Shown here piece after piece: positions 46,702 through 55,497 of a stretch of DNA of 64,000 nt. The notes below the pieces were generated by a model. The model was not told the DNA's origin and ran no database searches. It saw only the letters and a program-made list of their open reading frames with translations. How positions within the stretch are numbered: the stretch's first letter is position 1; every line of letters begins with the position of its first letter. The DNA lies in contig NZ_BLJF01000002.1 of assembly GCF_009932335.1 (NCBI RefSeq), positions 620,001 to 684,000 of the forward strand, read 5' to 3'. A program made the position numbers and the translations under genes. The DNA is from Pseudomonas asiatica (GTDB lineage Bacteria; Pseudomonadota; Gammaproteobacteria; Pseudomonadales; Pseudomonadaceae).

Positions 46702-48222
46702 ATGCCCGGACGCTTCTGTGGTTGTGCACTGAGCCTGGCTGCCGCGTTGGTGGGCTGTACCCAGGTCGGCCCGGATTTCCAGCCGCCGCAGGACCCGTGG
46801 CTGGGCACCTGGAACACCCCGCTGCTGGAGCAGGCCGGGCAGCAGGCCGCGGCGCCCGACCTGCGCCAGTGGTGGGCCGTGTTCGCCGACCCTGCCCTGG
46901 ATGCCTTGATCGCCGAGGCCGATGCCAATAACAGCAACCTGCGCGTGGCTGGTTTGCGCGTTGCCGAAGCCCGCGCCCAGTTGGCCATCGTGCAGACCGG
47001 GCGTTATCCACAGCTGCAGCAACTGCGCGCACAGAGCCTTTACCTGAAACAGGATCAGTCCGGTACCGCCACCGCTCGCGATTCGGTGTTCTGGCAATCC
47101 AGCGCGGGCTTCGACATCGGCTGGGAAATCGACTTCTGGGGGCGCTTCAGTCGCGCAATCGAAAGCGCCGACGCCGTCTACTTCGCCTCCCAGGCCAATT
47201 ATGCCGATGCCATGCTGCTGTTGCGTGCGCAGGTGGCCGACACCTACTTTGCCCTGCGCACCGCCGAGGCGCGGCTGGATATCGCCGAAGAAAACGCCCG
47301 CCGCCAGGAGCGCAGCCTGGAGATAACCGAGCGGCTGTTCCGTCATGGCGAAAACGACGAACTCGACTGGCAACAGGCGCGCACCCAGTATCTGGCTACC
47401 CAGGCCACCATCCCCGAGTTCCAGAACCAGCTCAATGCCCTGCGCAACGTGCTGTGCTCGCTGCTGGGCCGCGCGCCCGGGCCGCTGCCACAGCTGGATG
47501 CCGGCCACGGCCAGTTGCCGTTGCCGAACCGTGCCGTGCTGCAGGATGTGCCCGCCCGCCTGCTGCAGCGCCGCCCGGACATCCGTGCCGCCGAGCAGGC
47601 GGTAGCGGCGCAGTCGGCGCTGGTCGGGGTGGCCGAGGCCGACCTTTATCCACAACTGAGCCTGTTGGGCAGCATCGGCTGGAGTTTCGTCACGGCCAAT
47701 CATTTGCCCGATACCTTCGACATCGCCGCCGGGCCCAGCCTGATCTGGAACCCGTTCGACTACGGCCGACGCAAGAACGCTGTGCGCGTGGAAGATGCCC
47801 GCTTGCAGCAACTGATCGAGCTGTATCACCAGGATGTGCGCGAAGCCGCCCGTGAGGCCGACGATGCCGCCAGCGGGCTGGTGCGCTCGCTGCAGAGCGC
47901 AAGTATCCGCGACCAGGCCTCGCAGGCCGCGCAGCGCTCCCTGAACCTGGCCAGCTCGCAGTACCGCGAAGGCTTTGCCGACTTCCAGCGCGTGCTCGAC
48001 GCCCAGCAACTGCTGCTGCAGCAACAGGACGGCTATCTGGTCAGTCGCGGCAATGCGGTCAGCAGCCTGGTGACACTGTACAAGGCCCTGGGCGGTGGCT
48101 GGGACGCCAGCCGCGCACCGATCGACCCGGCGACCCGCCAGCAGATGCAGCAACGCACCGACTGGGGTGAACTGCTTGACGAGCCAGGCCCCAGGGCACA
48201 TGCACAAGGTGAAACGAAATGA
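46702..48222 (+). CDS. Outer-membrane efflux lipoprotein (NodT/OprM family)
   Basis: 506 residues from MPGRFCGCALSLAAALVGCT, with a lipobox ALVGC and lipidated Cys19. It carries two OEP repeats typical of TolC-like channels (VGPDFQPPQDPW start; QWWAVFADPALDALIAEADANNSNLRVA; RRPDIRAAEQAVAAQSALVGVAEADLYPQLSLLGS). It forms the outer-membrane duct of a tripartite efflux pump. It overlaps the HlyD gene by 4 bases. Confidence 0.92.
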   Translation: MPGRFCGCALSLAAALVGCTQVGPDFQPPQDPWLGTWNTPLLEQAGQQAAAPDLRQWWAVFADPALDALIAEADANNSNLRVAGLRVAEARAQLAIVQTGRYPQLQQLRAQSLYLKQDQSGTATARDSVFWQSSAGFDIGWEIDFWGRFSRAIESADAVYFASQANYADAMLLLRAQVADTYFALRTAEARLDIAEENARRQERSLEITERLFRHGENDELDWQQARTQYLATQATIPEFQNQLNALRNVLCSLLGRAPGPLPQLDAGHGQLPLPNRAVLQDVPARLLQRRPDIRAAEQAVAAQSALVGVAEADLYPQLSLLGSIGWSFVTANHLPDTFDIAAGPSLIWNPFDYGRRKNAVRVEDARLQQLIELYHQDVREAAREADDAASGLVRSLQSASIRDQASQAAQRSLNLASSQYREGFADFQRVLDAQQLLLQQQDGYLVSRGNAVSSLVTLYKALGGGWDASRAPIDPATRQQMQQRTDWGELLDEPGPRAHAQGETK

Positions 48223-49316
48223 GCGACACCACGCCGACGCCATCCCCGCCAGCCCCCGATCGCGGCATGCGCTGGGTGCTGCTGCTGATTGTCGTGAGCC
48301 TGCTGTGGTACCTGCTGGCCGATCGCTTCACGCCCTATACCCAGCAAGCCCGCCTCCAGGCCTACGTGGTGCCGGTGAGTGCCGAGGTGGCTGGGCAGGT
48401 GAAGCGTGTGGCGGTGGGCAACAACCAGGAAGTGCGCAAGGGCGATGTGTTGTTCGAACTGGACCAGGAGCAATATCGCATTGCCCTGGCTCGCGCCGAA
48501 GCCGACCTGGACACGGTACGCCGGCAGATCGGCGCCCACACCGCTGGCATCGACTCGGCCCAGGCGGCGCTGGTGGCAGCCCAGGCCAACGAGCGCAAGG
48601 CCCGGCAGGACGCCGAGCGGCTCAAGCGCCTGATCGATGAAGACCCGGGCACGGTGTCGGTGCGCCGCCTGGAGGGCGCCCAGGCCAGCCGCGACCAGGC
48701 CATCAGCCAGGTGGCGGCAGCCCGTGCCGAAGTTGAGCGGGCCCGTGAGCAGCAGGGCGGAGCGCAGGACGACAACGCCCAACTGCGCAGCGCGGCGGCC
48801 AATGTGGAAAAAGCCCGGCTGGACCTGGCGCGCACCATGGTACGCGCCGATGCAGACGGGTTGATCACCGACCTGCGCACCGACGTTGGCCACTATGTTG
48901 GCGCCGGCAGCCCGATGATGACCCTGATCGCTATCCATGACGTGTGGATAAGTGCCGACATGACCGAGAACAACCTAGGTCGGCTGCGCCCTGAAACCCC
49001 GGTGCTGGTAGTGCTCGATGCGCTGCCCGGCACGGTGTTGAAGGGGCGCATTCGCAGCATCGGCTACGGTGTGAGCGTAGGCCAGAGTGCCCCGCCAGGT
49101 ACGTTGCCGACCGTACAGAACAGCCGCGAGTGGCTGCGCTCCGCACAGCGCTTCCCGGTTATCGTCGAACTGGAGCGTGACCAGTTGCAGGACAAGACCG
49201 TATTGCGGGTCGGTGGCCAGGCCGAAGTCATGGCCCTGCCAAGCGAGGGCAACCCATTGAACCTGCTAGGCCGGCTGTTCATGTGGCTGATGAGCTGGCT
49301 GTCGTATGCCTATTGA
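48219..49316 (+). CDS. HlyD-family periplasmic adaptor
   Basis: 365 residues. One N-terminal membrane anchor (WVLLLIVVSLLWYLLADRF), a biotinyl-lipoyl-like domain (AYVVPVSAEVAGQVKRVAVGNNQEVRKGDVLFELDQEQY), an alpha-hairpin coiled coil (about 90-200) and a beta-barrel end. It resembles EmrA/AaeA-type membrane-fusion proteins. It links the outer-membrane lipoprotein to the DUF2955 inner-membrane protein, with which it overlaps by 11 bases. Confidence 0.92.
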   Translation: MSDTTPTPSPPAPDRGMRWVLLLIVVSLLWYLLADRFTPYTQQARLQAYVVPVSAEVAGQVKRVAVGNNQEVRKGDVLFELDQEQYRIALARAEADLDTVRRQIGAHTAGIDSAQAALVAAQANERKARQDAERLKRLIDEDPGTVSVRRLEGAQASRDQAISQVAAARAEVERAREQQGGAQDDNAQLRSAAANVEKARLDLARTMVRADADGLITDLRTDVGHYVGAGSPMMTLIAIHDVWISADMTENNLGRLRPETPVLVVLDALPGTVLKGRIRSIGYGVSVGQSAPPGTLPTVQNSREWLRSAQRFPVIVELERDQLQDKTVLRVGGQAEVMALPSEGNPLNLLGRLFMWLMSWLSYAY

Positions 49317-50328
49317 ACTACGCCGCCTGCGTGCCCTGCGCCTGGCCTGGGGCGTGGCGCTTTGCCTGGCGGTGAGTTTCGGCATCGGCTTGCCGGTACC
49401 GATCCTGGCGCCGGTGTTCGCGGTGTTGTTGCTGGCCATGCGCAGCCAGCCCTTGCCCCTGCGTGCGGCACCGGCCTTGGCGGGGCTGGTGCTGCTTGCC
49501 TGCGGCAGCGGGCTGCTGCTGATTCCGCTGCTGCGCCATGCCCCGGTAAGCGGGGTGTTGCTGGTGAGTGTGGGGGTTTTCCTTACCTTGCGTTATGCAC
49601 TGAAAGGCGGCAATGGCCTGTTGGCCAATTTGCTGGTTATCGGCCTGACCATGATCGCTGCCGCCGGCACCAGCGACTTCAGCCTGGCGCTGTCGGTGGT
49701 CGAAGCGCTGGCCAAAGGCATGCTGCTGGCGGTGCTGGGCACGGCAGCGGCGCATGTGCTGTTTCCCGAGCCGGCCGATGCGCCGGCGCAACCGGCACCG
49801 CCTCTGCTCGACAGTGACCAGGTGAGCTGGGTTGCCTTGCGTGCTACGTTGATCGTCATGCCGGCCTTCTTGCTGGCGCTGATCGCCCCGGACCAGTACA
49901 TGCCGCTGATCATGAAGGCAGTGAGCCTGGGGCAGCAGGCTGGTGAGACCCGCGCACGGCATGCCAGCCGCGAACTGATCGGCTCGACCTTGCTGGCCGG
50001 GTTGCTGGCGATATTGATGTGGGGCGCGTTGAGCCTGTTCGTGCACCTGTGGATGTTTTTCCTGTGGGTGCTGCTGTTCGTTCTCTGGCAGGGGCGCAGG
50101 CTCTACCGTGCGGTGGATACCAGGCAAAGCCCGGCGTACTGGGTGAGTTGCCTGACGACCATGCTGATCTTGCTGGGGCAGTCGGTGCAGGACAGCGCGG
50201 GCGGGCAGGATGTGTACCGCGCCTTTGCCGTACGCATGGCGCTGTTTCTGGCGGTGTCGGTGTATGCCAGTGCCATGCTGATCTGGATCGACCGGCTTCG
50301 GATGCGGCGTGGGCTTCTTCGCGGGTGA
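49306..50328 (+). CDS. DUF2955 inner-membrane protein of efflux system
   Basis: 340 residues with about ten membrane helices in two sets (PVPILAPVFAVLLLAM; LRATLIVMPAFLLALIAPDQYMPLIMKAVSLGQQ). DUF2955 proteins are AaeB/FUSC-like and occur with HlyD and OMF genes, as here, so it is likely the pump component for an aromatic or other toxic acid. Its stop codon lies in the following REP: the last residues (GLLRG) are encoded by it. Confidence 0.85.
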   Translation: MPIELRRLRALRLAWGVALCLAVSFGIGLPVPILAPVFAVLLLAMRSQPLPLRAAPALAGLVLLACGSGLLLIPLLRHAPVSGVLLVSVGVFLTLRYALKGGNGLLANLLVIGLTMIAAAGTSDFSLALSVVEALAKGMLLAVLGTAAAHVLFPEPADAPAQPAPPLLDSDQVSWVALRATLIVMPAFLLALIAPDQYMPLIMKAVSLGQQAGETRARHASRELIGSTLLAGLLAILMWGALSLFVHLWMFFLWVLLFVLWQGRRLYRAVDTRQSPAYWVSCLTTMLILLGQSVQDSAGGQDVYRAFAVRMALFLAVSVYASAMLIWIDRLRMRRGLLRG

Positions 50329-50408
50329 ACCCGCTCCCACAGGAATCGCGTTGCCCATGGGATCACGCAATTCTTGTGGGAGCGGGTTTACCCGCGAAGA
50401 GGCCAGCC
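50312..50408. repeat. REP pair overlapping the end of the DUF2955 gene
   Basis: GGCTTCTTCGCGGGTGAACCCGCTCCCAC and the inverse copy GTGGGAGCGGGTTTACCCGCGAAGAGGCC. The first copy contributes the last codons and the TGA of the DUF2955 gene. It lies in the convergent gap with the SulP gene. Confidence 0.9.
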
Positions 50409-50417
50409 CAGGAAAAC

Positions 50418-52130
50418 CTAGGGCTTCCAGTCAACCCCACTCTCTTCCAGGTAGGCATCCACCGCTGCCCCAACAGTGGGATGAAATGCCGACTCCCCCA
50501 TATGCTCGAACAACTCGAACTGCCGCATCTTGTCCTTTACCGGGTCCTTCATCTCGGCAAACTGCAACTCCACCCCCCGCGCCTCCAGCGCCCGGTCCAG
50601 TTCGGCCAGCATGTCCGCCGAGGTGATATCTATGCTGGTCACCGGCTCTGCCGCGATCACCAGCCGTTGTACCGAGGTAGGCGATGCATCCACCGCCGCC
50701 ATCACTGTGCTCTGGAACTGTTCGGCATTGGCAAAGAACAGCGGGGCATCCCAACGCAGCAGCACCAGCCCCGGAATGCGTCGGGCCTGTGGATAACGCT
50801 GCACATCATGGTAACCGCGGGTGCCATCCACCCGTCCCAGCACCGCATGATGCGGCCGCCAGCCGTCCCACAGGAATTCGATCACTGATATCGCCACGGC
50901 AATGCCGATACCGGGAATCGCCCCGAACACCGCCACACCGACGAAACAGGTGAACGACAGCCAGAATTCCCATTGCTGCATGCGGAAGATGCGCTTGAGG
51001 TCGGCGAACTCGAACAGGCCCAATGCTGCGGCAATCACCACTGCCGCCAGGGCGCTGTTGGGCAGGTGTTGCATCAGGTTGGGCGCCACCAGCAGCAACA
51101 GGGTCACCGCCAGCGCGCCGATGATGCCGGTGAGCTGGGTCTGCGAGCCGGCCGCTTCGGCCACGGGGGTGCGTGACGAGCTGCTGCTGATGGGGATGCC
51201 CTGGAACAGCCCCGAGGCCAGGTTGGCCACACCCAGGCCGAACATTTCCTGGTTGGGGTTGACCGGGGCCTTCATGCGCGCGGCGTATGAACGTGACAGC
51301 ACACTGGTATCGGCGAACGACACCAACGCTACTGCGATGCCGCCGAGCAGCACCTCCACCAGGTCGATACCGCTGACCCAGGGGAACACGAAGCTGGGTA
51401 GCCCCTGGGGCAGTTCGCCGAGCACTTTCACGCCTTGCTGGTCGAGCCCCAGCAGGCTCACCGCCAGCGTGGCCAGCACCACAGCAATGAGAATGCCCGG
51501 CAAACGCTTGAACGGCTTGAGCAGCAGGATCAGCGCCAGGCTACCGCCACCGACCACGAAGCTTGGCCAATGGCCATGGCCGGCGAGCAATGCCTGGATC
51601 AGGTTCCAGGTATCCCGCAGCGGGCCCTGGCTGTCGACCGACAGGCCGAACAGTTTGGGCAACTGGCTGATCAGCACCGTGAGGGCGATGCCGTTCATGT
51701 AGCCATAGCGGATCGGCTTGGACAGCAGTTCGGTGATGAAGCCCAGGCGCAGCAAACCGGCGATCACACAGAACGCCCCGGCGACCAGGGCCATCATGCT
51801 GGCGATGGCGATTGCCCGTTGCGGGTCGCTGGCGGCGTATTGCACCACCACTGCCAGTATCGGCGCGGCCAGCGCCGAGTCCGGGCCCAGCACCAGGATG
51901 CGGCTGGGGCCGAACAGGGCGTAGGCCAGCAGCGGGATGATGGTGGCGTACAGGCCGTAGATGCCAGGTACGCCGGAAGCTTCGGCATAAGCGATACCCA
52001 CCGGCACCAGCATGGTGGTGAGCACCAGGCCTGCGGCGATGTCTTTGGGCAGCCAGGCGGGTTGGTAGTGGAGCAGGGTGACCAGGCCGGGTAACCAGCG
52101 TTGCCAGTCGAGGCGGGTTTTTTCGGGCAT
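50418..52130 (-). CDS. SulP family anion transporter with STAS domain
   Basis: 570 residues from MPEKTRLDWQRWLPGLVTL. The membrane domain has 12-14 helices (DIAAGLVLTTMLVPVGIAYAEASGVPGIYGLYATIIPLLAYALFG; LASGLFQGIPISSSSSRTPVAEAAGSQTQLTG). The cytoplasmic STAS domain spans about 435-560 (VTSIDITSADMLAELDRALEARGVELQFAEMKDPVKD). It probably transports sulfate, bicarbonate or another anion. ATG 52130 is preferred over an upstream GTG at 52163. Confidence 0.9.
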   Translation of the reverse strand: MPEKTRLDWQRWLPGLVTLLHYQPAWLPKDIAAGLVLTTMLVPVGIAYAEASGVPGIYGLYATIIPLLAYALFGPSRILVLGPDSALAAPILAVVVQYAASDPQRAIAIASMMALVAGAFCVIAGLLRLGFITELLSKPIRYGYMNGIALTVLISQLPKLFGLSVDSQGPLRDTWNLIQALLAGHGHWPSFVVGGGSLALILLLKPFKRLPGILIAVVLATLAVSLLGLDQQGVKVLGELPQGLPSFVFPWVSGIDLVEVLLGGIAVALVSFADTSVLSRSYAARMKAPVNPNQEMFGLGVANLASGLFQGIPISSSSSRTPVAEAAGSQTQLTGIIGALAVTLLLLVAPNLMQHLPNSALAAVVIAAALGLFEFADLKRIFRMQQWEFWLSFTCFVGVAVFGAIPGIGIAVAISVIEFLWDGWRPHHAVLGRVDGTRGYHDVQRYPQARRIPGLVLLRWDAPLFFANAEQFQSTVMAAVDASPTSVQRLVIAAEPVTSIDITSADMLAELDRALEARGVELQFAEMKDPVKDKMRQFELFEHMGESAFHPTVGAAVDAYLEESGVDWKP

Positions 52131-52180
52131 GGTGCGTGCGTCCAGGGGAGGGTGCTGAATCACAGCTTAGATGCTGAATT

Positions 52181-52302
52181 CCGGGGCCGCTCTGCGGCCC
52201 ATCGCGACACAAGGCCGCTCCTACAGGGGAATGCGTTGGTTCAGGCGACGCGTTCCGTTGTAGGAGCGGCCTTGTGTCGCGAAAGGGCTGCAAAGCAGCC
52301 CC
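52181..52302. repeat. REP pair upstream of the SulP gene (last REP in the window)
   Basis: GGGGCCGCTCTGCGGCCC hairpin with ATCGCGACACAAGGCCGCTCCTAC, then the inverse TAGGAGCGGCCTTGTGTCGCGAAAGG and GGGCTGCAAAGCAGCCCC. I found no further REP between here and the right end. Confidence 0.88.
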
Positions 52303-52361
52303 TGATTTCAGCGGCGTTGCAAATATTGTTGGGGCTGCTCCTGAAGGGCGTGTGCATGATC

Positions 52362-52402
52362 AGAAAAAACAAAACCCCTTGAGGCGTTGGCCTCAAGGGG
52401 TT
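52362..52402 (-). terminator. Strong leftward intrinsic terminator
   Basis: Leftward: AACCCCTTGAGGC, loop CAAC, GCCTCAAGGGGTT, then TTGTTTTTTCTG. A perfect 13-bp stem and T-rich tail. The nearest upstream leftward gene (stop at 52633) is 230 bases away, so it may end that transcript or an unseen small RNA. Region 52403-52632 holds no gene that I can support. Confidence 0.85.
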
Positions 52403-52495
52403 CGTGGGTACTGCGGTCTGGCGCTTAGACGTTAAACCAAAAGTCATGGCGTACAATGCTTTATTTTTATGGGTTTATTGAAGGTCATGCTTTTT

Positions 52496-52517
52496 TATAC
52501 CCGGTTTTGTACCCGTA
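52496..52517. repeat. Short direct repeat TACCCG in AT-rich spacer
   Basis: TACCCG-GTTTTG-TACCCG: two 6-base copies with start-to-start distance of 12, inside a strongly AT-rich stretch (52440-52520). This could be a protein-binding site or part of an attachment region at the island edge. Confidence 0.35.
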
Positions 52518-52632
52518 TTTTATTTGGCCAGTGGCAGTGATTGTGAAACGCGTTTGTGAAGCAGTATCCACGCCCGGGGAGTGATGCTGGTGCTGTTGTG
52601 GGGCGTAGGTGTCGTTATGAGCAAAAAGGGTG

Positions 52633-53283
52633 CTACGCCTCGATCACCGGGTAGCAGGCGTCGCCCCATAGTGTTTCTGGGTTGTCCAGCATCAGCAGGA
52701 TGATCACCGGCACGAGCTTACTCAGTAGGTTGGAGCAGTCGCGCACCTGGTCACGGTTCACGCTGCTGTTCCAGGTCGCCCCTCCGTGCATCATTTGGTT
52801 GCGCAGCGTATAGATTCGGTTGAACACAACGCCGAGCACAGCCGCGGTATTGCGGCTGGCCAACGCCTGTTGCGCTACCCGACGGCCGTTCGCAAAACGT
52901 TCGGTCCACTGTTGTTCGCTGATCTTGCCGTTTTGGTTGTCCCAGAAACTCTGGAACACGTAGGGGTTGTCCAGCAACACGCGAATGCTGCCCGAGAATT
53001 CGGACCACACCAGGTTCTCGATCAGGTTGCCAGTGTCGAGTGAGCAGAGTTTGTCCAGGAAGGTTTTGAAGGTGGACTGCTCGGAAAGACGGTACTGCTC
53101 ATCGATGTCGGTGGCATAGGCCGAGTTGAAGGCAATCCACAGGAAGATGAAGCGCCCGTCGACATCGTCTGCCTGCTCGGCGCGGTTCAGCCAGCTCAAG
53201 GCGCGATGAACCCGCAAGGTGAGGTTGGGGTGATGACCTTCACGTTCCTGGCGGTGACGGGTCTTGAGTACTTGGTAGTCCAT
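52633..53283 (-). CDS. HEPN-domain protein (probable RNase-type)
   Basis: 216 residues, all-helical. The C-terminal half has the HEPN catalytic pattern R-x4-H as RNQMMHGG (Arg161, His166), preceded by GVVFNRIYTL, matching Apea-like/HEPN ribonucleases common in defence, toxin-antitoxin and abortive-infection loci. The middle (WLNRAEQADDVDGRFIFLWIAFNSAYATDIDEQYR) is typical of large stand-alone HEPN proteins. No paired nucleotidyltransferase antitoxin is adjacent. It is transcribed opposite to the following GTPase genes. Confidence 0.75.
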   Translation of the reverse strand: MDYQVLKTRHRQEREGHHPNLTLRVHRALSWLNRAEQADDVDGRFIFLWIAFNSAYATDIDEQYRLSEQSTFKTFLDKLCSLDTGNLIENLVWSEFSGSIRVLLDNPYVFQSFWDNQNGKISEQQWTERFANGRRVAQQALASRNTAAVLGVVFNRIYTLRNQMMHGGATWNSSVNRDQVRDCSNLLSKLVPVIILLMLDNPETLWGDACYPVIEA

Positions 53284-53655
53284 GGGGGGGCGATCCTCGG
53301 TGTCCTTGGCTGTCTGTAAATCAACAGTATATGTCTATAAAGTTTACGTATTGCTTCGGTGGCGTTGCGCAGAACGTGAAAAGCTTCTGCCTTGCGCATT
53401 GGAACCCGCTCCAATTGTTTACCTGTATGCACAGACAACGTGGACGCAGCGTGGCATTTTGCCTAGGGTATGGCCATTAGATATTGCCTGCAAGGCAGCC
53501 TGCATGACGCATGAAAGGCGCTCAGGCAATTGCGCAATCAGAGCAACTGATAGGTGCTGTCGCAGGTGCCACTGATGATCAGTCCATTAGCGGAGTGAGC
53601 GGTGATTTAAATCGCTTTGAAACGCTGAAGCCTTCCGCTCCAAAGAGATCGAGCC

Positions 53656-53775
53656 ATGAAGAATCTATTCGCAATTTTTGGCGTTATCGTCGTTGCCAAG
53701 ATGGGCTACGAGTTTGTCCGTGAGTACATGGCGATGAAAGAAGAGCTTGAGAAGCGGGCCGCCGAGTCGGCGTGA
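53656..53775 (+). CDS. Small single-pass membrane protein
   Basis: 39 residues: MKNLFAIFGVIVVAKMGYEF then a charged helix REYMAMKEELEKRAAESA. It is one short hydrophobic N-terminal segment plus an amphipathic cytoplasmic tail. AAGAGATCGAGCC before the ATG provides a weak RBS. The region 53284-53655 upstream holds no gene I can support. It may be the first gene of the rightward cluster. Function unknown. Confidence 0.55.
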   Translation: MKNLFAIFGVIVVAKMGYEFVREYMAMKEELEKRAAESA

Positions 53776-53821
53776 CTGTTCGCCCACGTCGTTTTTCAGC
53801 TACCCAAGGGTACTTGCTCCT

Positions 53822-54022
53822 ATGCCTATACCGCCTCGCCCGTCCACTTTCAGTTGCCCCAAATGCCACTGGCATGCCACGACGTTACCGGCCAGTGACG
53901 CGCTGTGCGAGGGGCGTGACTGGTTCTCGACCTGCCCTGCATGCCGGAACACCAACCTGGAGGTCAGGGCCGCCACGCAGTTGGAGATATTCAAGGCCAA
54001 ACTGTTTCGACCGTTCAGTTGA
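53822..54022 (+). CDS. Small zinc-ribbon protein
   Basis: 66 residues with two CxxC knuckles: FSCPKCHW (about 11-16) and STCPACRNTNLEV (about 38-43), a rubredoxin/zinc-ribbon layout. The rest is short and basic at the end (FKAKLFRPFS). Such proteins usually mediate protein or nucleic-acid contacts. It lies between two other tiny genes at 46 and 24 bases distance. Function unknown. Confidence 0.6.
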   Translation: MPIPPRPSTFSCPKCHWHATTLPASDALCEGRDWFSTCPACRNTNLEVRAATQLEIFKAKLFRPFS

Positions 54023-54046
54023 CGCCCTTCATTTCGGAGGTTCGCG

Positions 54047-54256
54047 GTGAGTGACGAGCAAGAACGAGGTGACCCGGATGCCATTCCCGCAGAGCCGGTT
54101 GCAGATGAAGACGCGCCGGAATACAGCGACGAGTTTGCCGCGATGATCCTGGCGCAAGAAGACAGCGACTTCGAAGAAATTGTTGCCGATGACCTGTTGG
54201 CATTGCTTGACCAGATGCTCGAAGAGGCCTGGAGTTTGGGGCATAGTCGGCAGTGA
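54047..54256 (+). CDS. Small acidic protein
   Basis: 69 residues from GTG 54047 with a good RBS (CGGAGG, 6-base spacing). It is very acidic: GDPDAIPAEPVADEDAPEYSDEFAAMILAQEDSDFEEIVADDLLALLDQMLEEAW. It may be a partner or inhibitor of a neighbouring protein, or a DNA mimic; this is inference from charge only. It precedes the first GTPase gene by 110 bases. Confidence 0.6.
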   Translation: MSDEQERGDPDAIPAEPVADEDAPEYSDEFAAMILAQEDSDFEEIVADDLLALLDQMLEEAWSLGHSRQ

Positions 54257-54366
54257 TTGTCGAAGGAAAGCAGCCCCCGCAAGTGAAGGCTAAAGATTAA
54301 TCCATCCAAACCGATAGCCTTTAATGCGCGACATTTCGCATACAGGCGCAGTGACGGAGAAAAACA

Positions 54367-55497
54367 ATGGCAAGTATGGAAACGCGATTCGAAGAGCAGT
54401 TCGACAATGAGATGGCCCAGGTTAAACGACCGAACCTCATGATCGTCGGTGGTACCGGGGTAGGTAAAAGCAGCCTGATCAACCACATCTTCGGCAAGAC
54501 TATCGCCCAGGTTGGCACCGGAAAGCCGATCACCCGTGGTTGTCACCGCTACGAAGACCCCAAAGTGCCGTTGGTTATCTTCGATACCGAGGGCTACGAG
54601 GTAACTGAAGGCAAAGCTTCGGCGGGCAACTTTCGGGAAAAAATCATCCCGGAAATCAAACAGCGGAAACACCAGGCGCTGAATGAGCAGATCCACCTCA
54701 TTTGGTACTGCCTGTCCGTCGCCAATCACCGCATCACGGATTTTGACGTGGACAACCTGCGCTTGCTCACTGGCGAACTGGATATTCCGGTGGCCGTGGT
54801 CCTTACCCAGTGCGATGCCGAGCCAATCGACGAGCAGGGTAACGGTGAGACCTCCCAGGCGTTTCGCAAAGTCCTGCGCGAAAACGGTGTGAACTGCGAG
54901 GTGTTCGAGACCTGTGCCAACAATCCCACCCTTGACCCAGAGCTGAAACTGGACCTTGAAAAGCTGATCACTTGGTCGAGTACATCGCTCAAGGATGATG
55001 CACTACGTCAGTCGTTTGTGGCTGCGCAGATTGCCTCGCTACCGGCCAAGCGTAGCGAAGCCATGAACATCATCATGACCTACAGCGCCACTACCGCTGC
55101 CAGTGCCGGGCTCAATCCGGTGCCGATGTCGGATGCGCTACTCATCGTGCCGCAGCAGATCGCCATGGCTGCCTCACTGGCCAAGCTCTATGGCTTCGAT
55201 TCGATGGGTGAAATCGCCGTCAGTATGCTAAAGGGGCAGATCCTGAGCTTGATTGGGCGCCAGCTGGCGGCCAGCCTGACCAAGTTCATCCCGGTGTTTG
55301 GGCAGGTCATAAACGCTGGTGTGGCGGGGGTAATCACCGGCGGACTGGGGTTGGCCCTGGTCGAGGTGTATGAACGCGCCATCGACGGTTACCTGAAAAC
55401 TGGCAAGTCGCCGGATTGGACAAAGCTGCTTTCCAGCGAGCTCTTCATGCAGGCTTTCAATGCCGGTATGTCAAAGTGGAAGGCCAACAAGGCCTGA
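54367..55497 (+). CDS. GTPase with C-terminal DUF697-like membrane domain
   Basis: 376 residues. G1 GGTGVGKS (28-35), a Thr in TGKPITRG as likely G2, G3 DTEG (73-76) and G4 TQCD (147-150). The C-terminal part (about 210-345) is hydrophobic and matches DUF697: NIIMTYSATTAASAGLNPVPMSDALLIVPQQIAMAASLAKLYG and FIPVFGQVINAGVAGVITGGLG. It is related to small Era/YfjP-like P-loop GTPases that attach to membranes. It is the first of five GTPases in 7.4 kb. Role unknown. Confidence 0.85.
   Translation: MASMETRFEEQFDNEMAQVKRPNLMIVGGTGVGKSSLINHIFGKTIAQVGTGKPITRGCHRYEDPKVPLVIFDTEGYEVTEGKASAGNFREKIIPEIKQRKHQALNEQIHLIWYCLSVANHRITDFDVDNLRLLTGELDIPVAVVLTQCDAEPIDEQGNGETSQAFRKVLRENGVNCEVFETCANNPTLDPELKLDLEKLITWSSTSLKDDALRQSFVAAQIASLPAKRSEAMNIIMTYSATTAASAGLNPVPMSDALLIVPQQIAMAASLAKLYGFDSMGEIAVSMLKGQILSLIGRQLAASLTKFIPVFGQVINAGVAGVITGGLGLALVEVYERAIDGYLKTGKSPDWTKLLSSELFMQAFNAGMSKWKANKA

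Noticed and set aside
4636-52302. Dispersed palindromic blocks as a CRISPR array or insertion sequences
   Set aside because: The copies are spread singly or in inverted pairs, with no regular spacers, cas genes or transposase genes; they are REP elements.
53511-53723. 70-codon frame between HEPN and GTPase genes
   Set aside because: No RBS, no domain, and it overlaps the better supported 39-residue gene in another frame.
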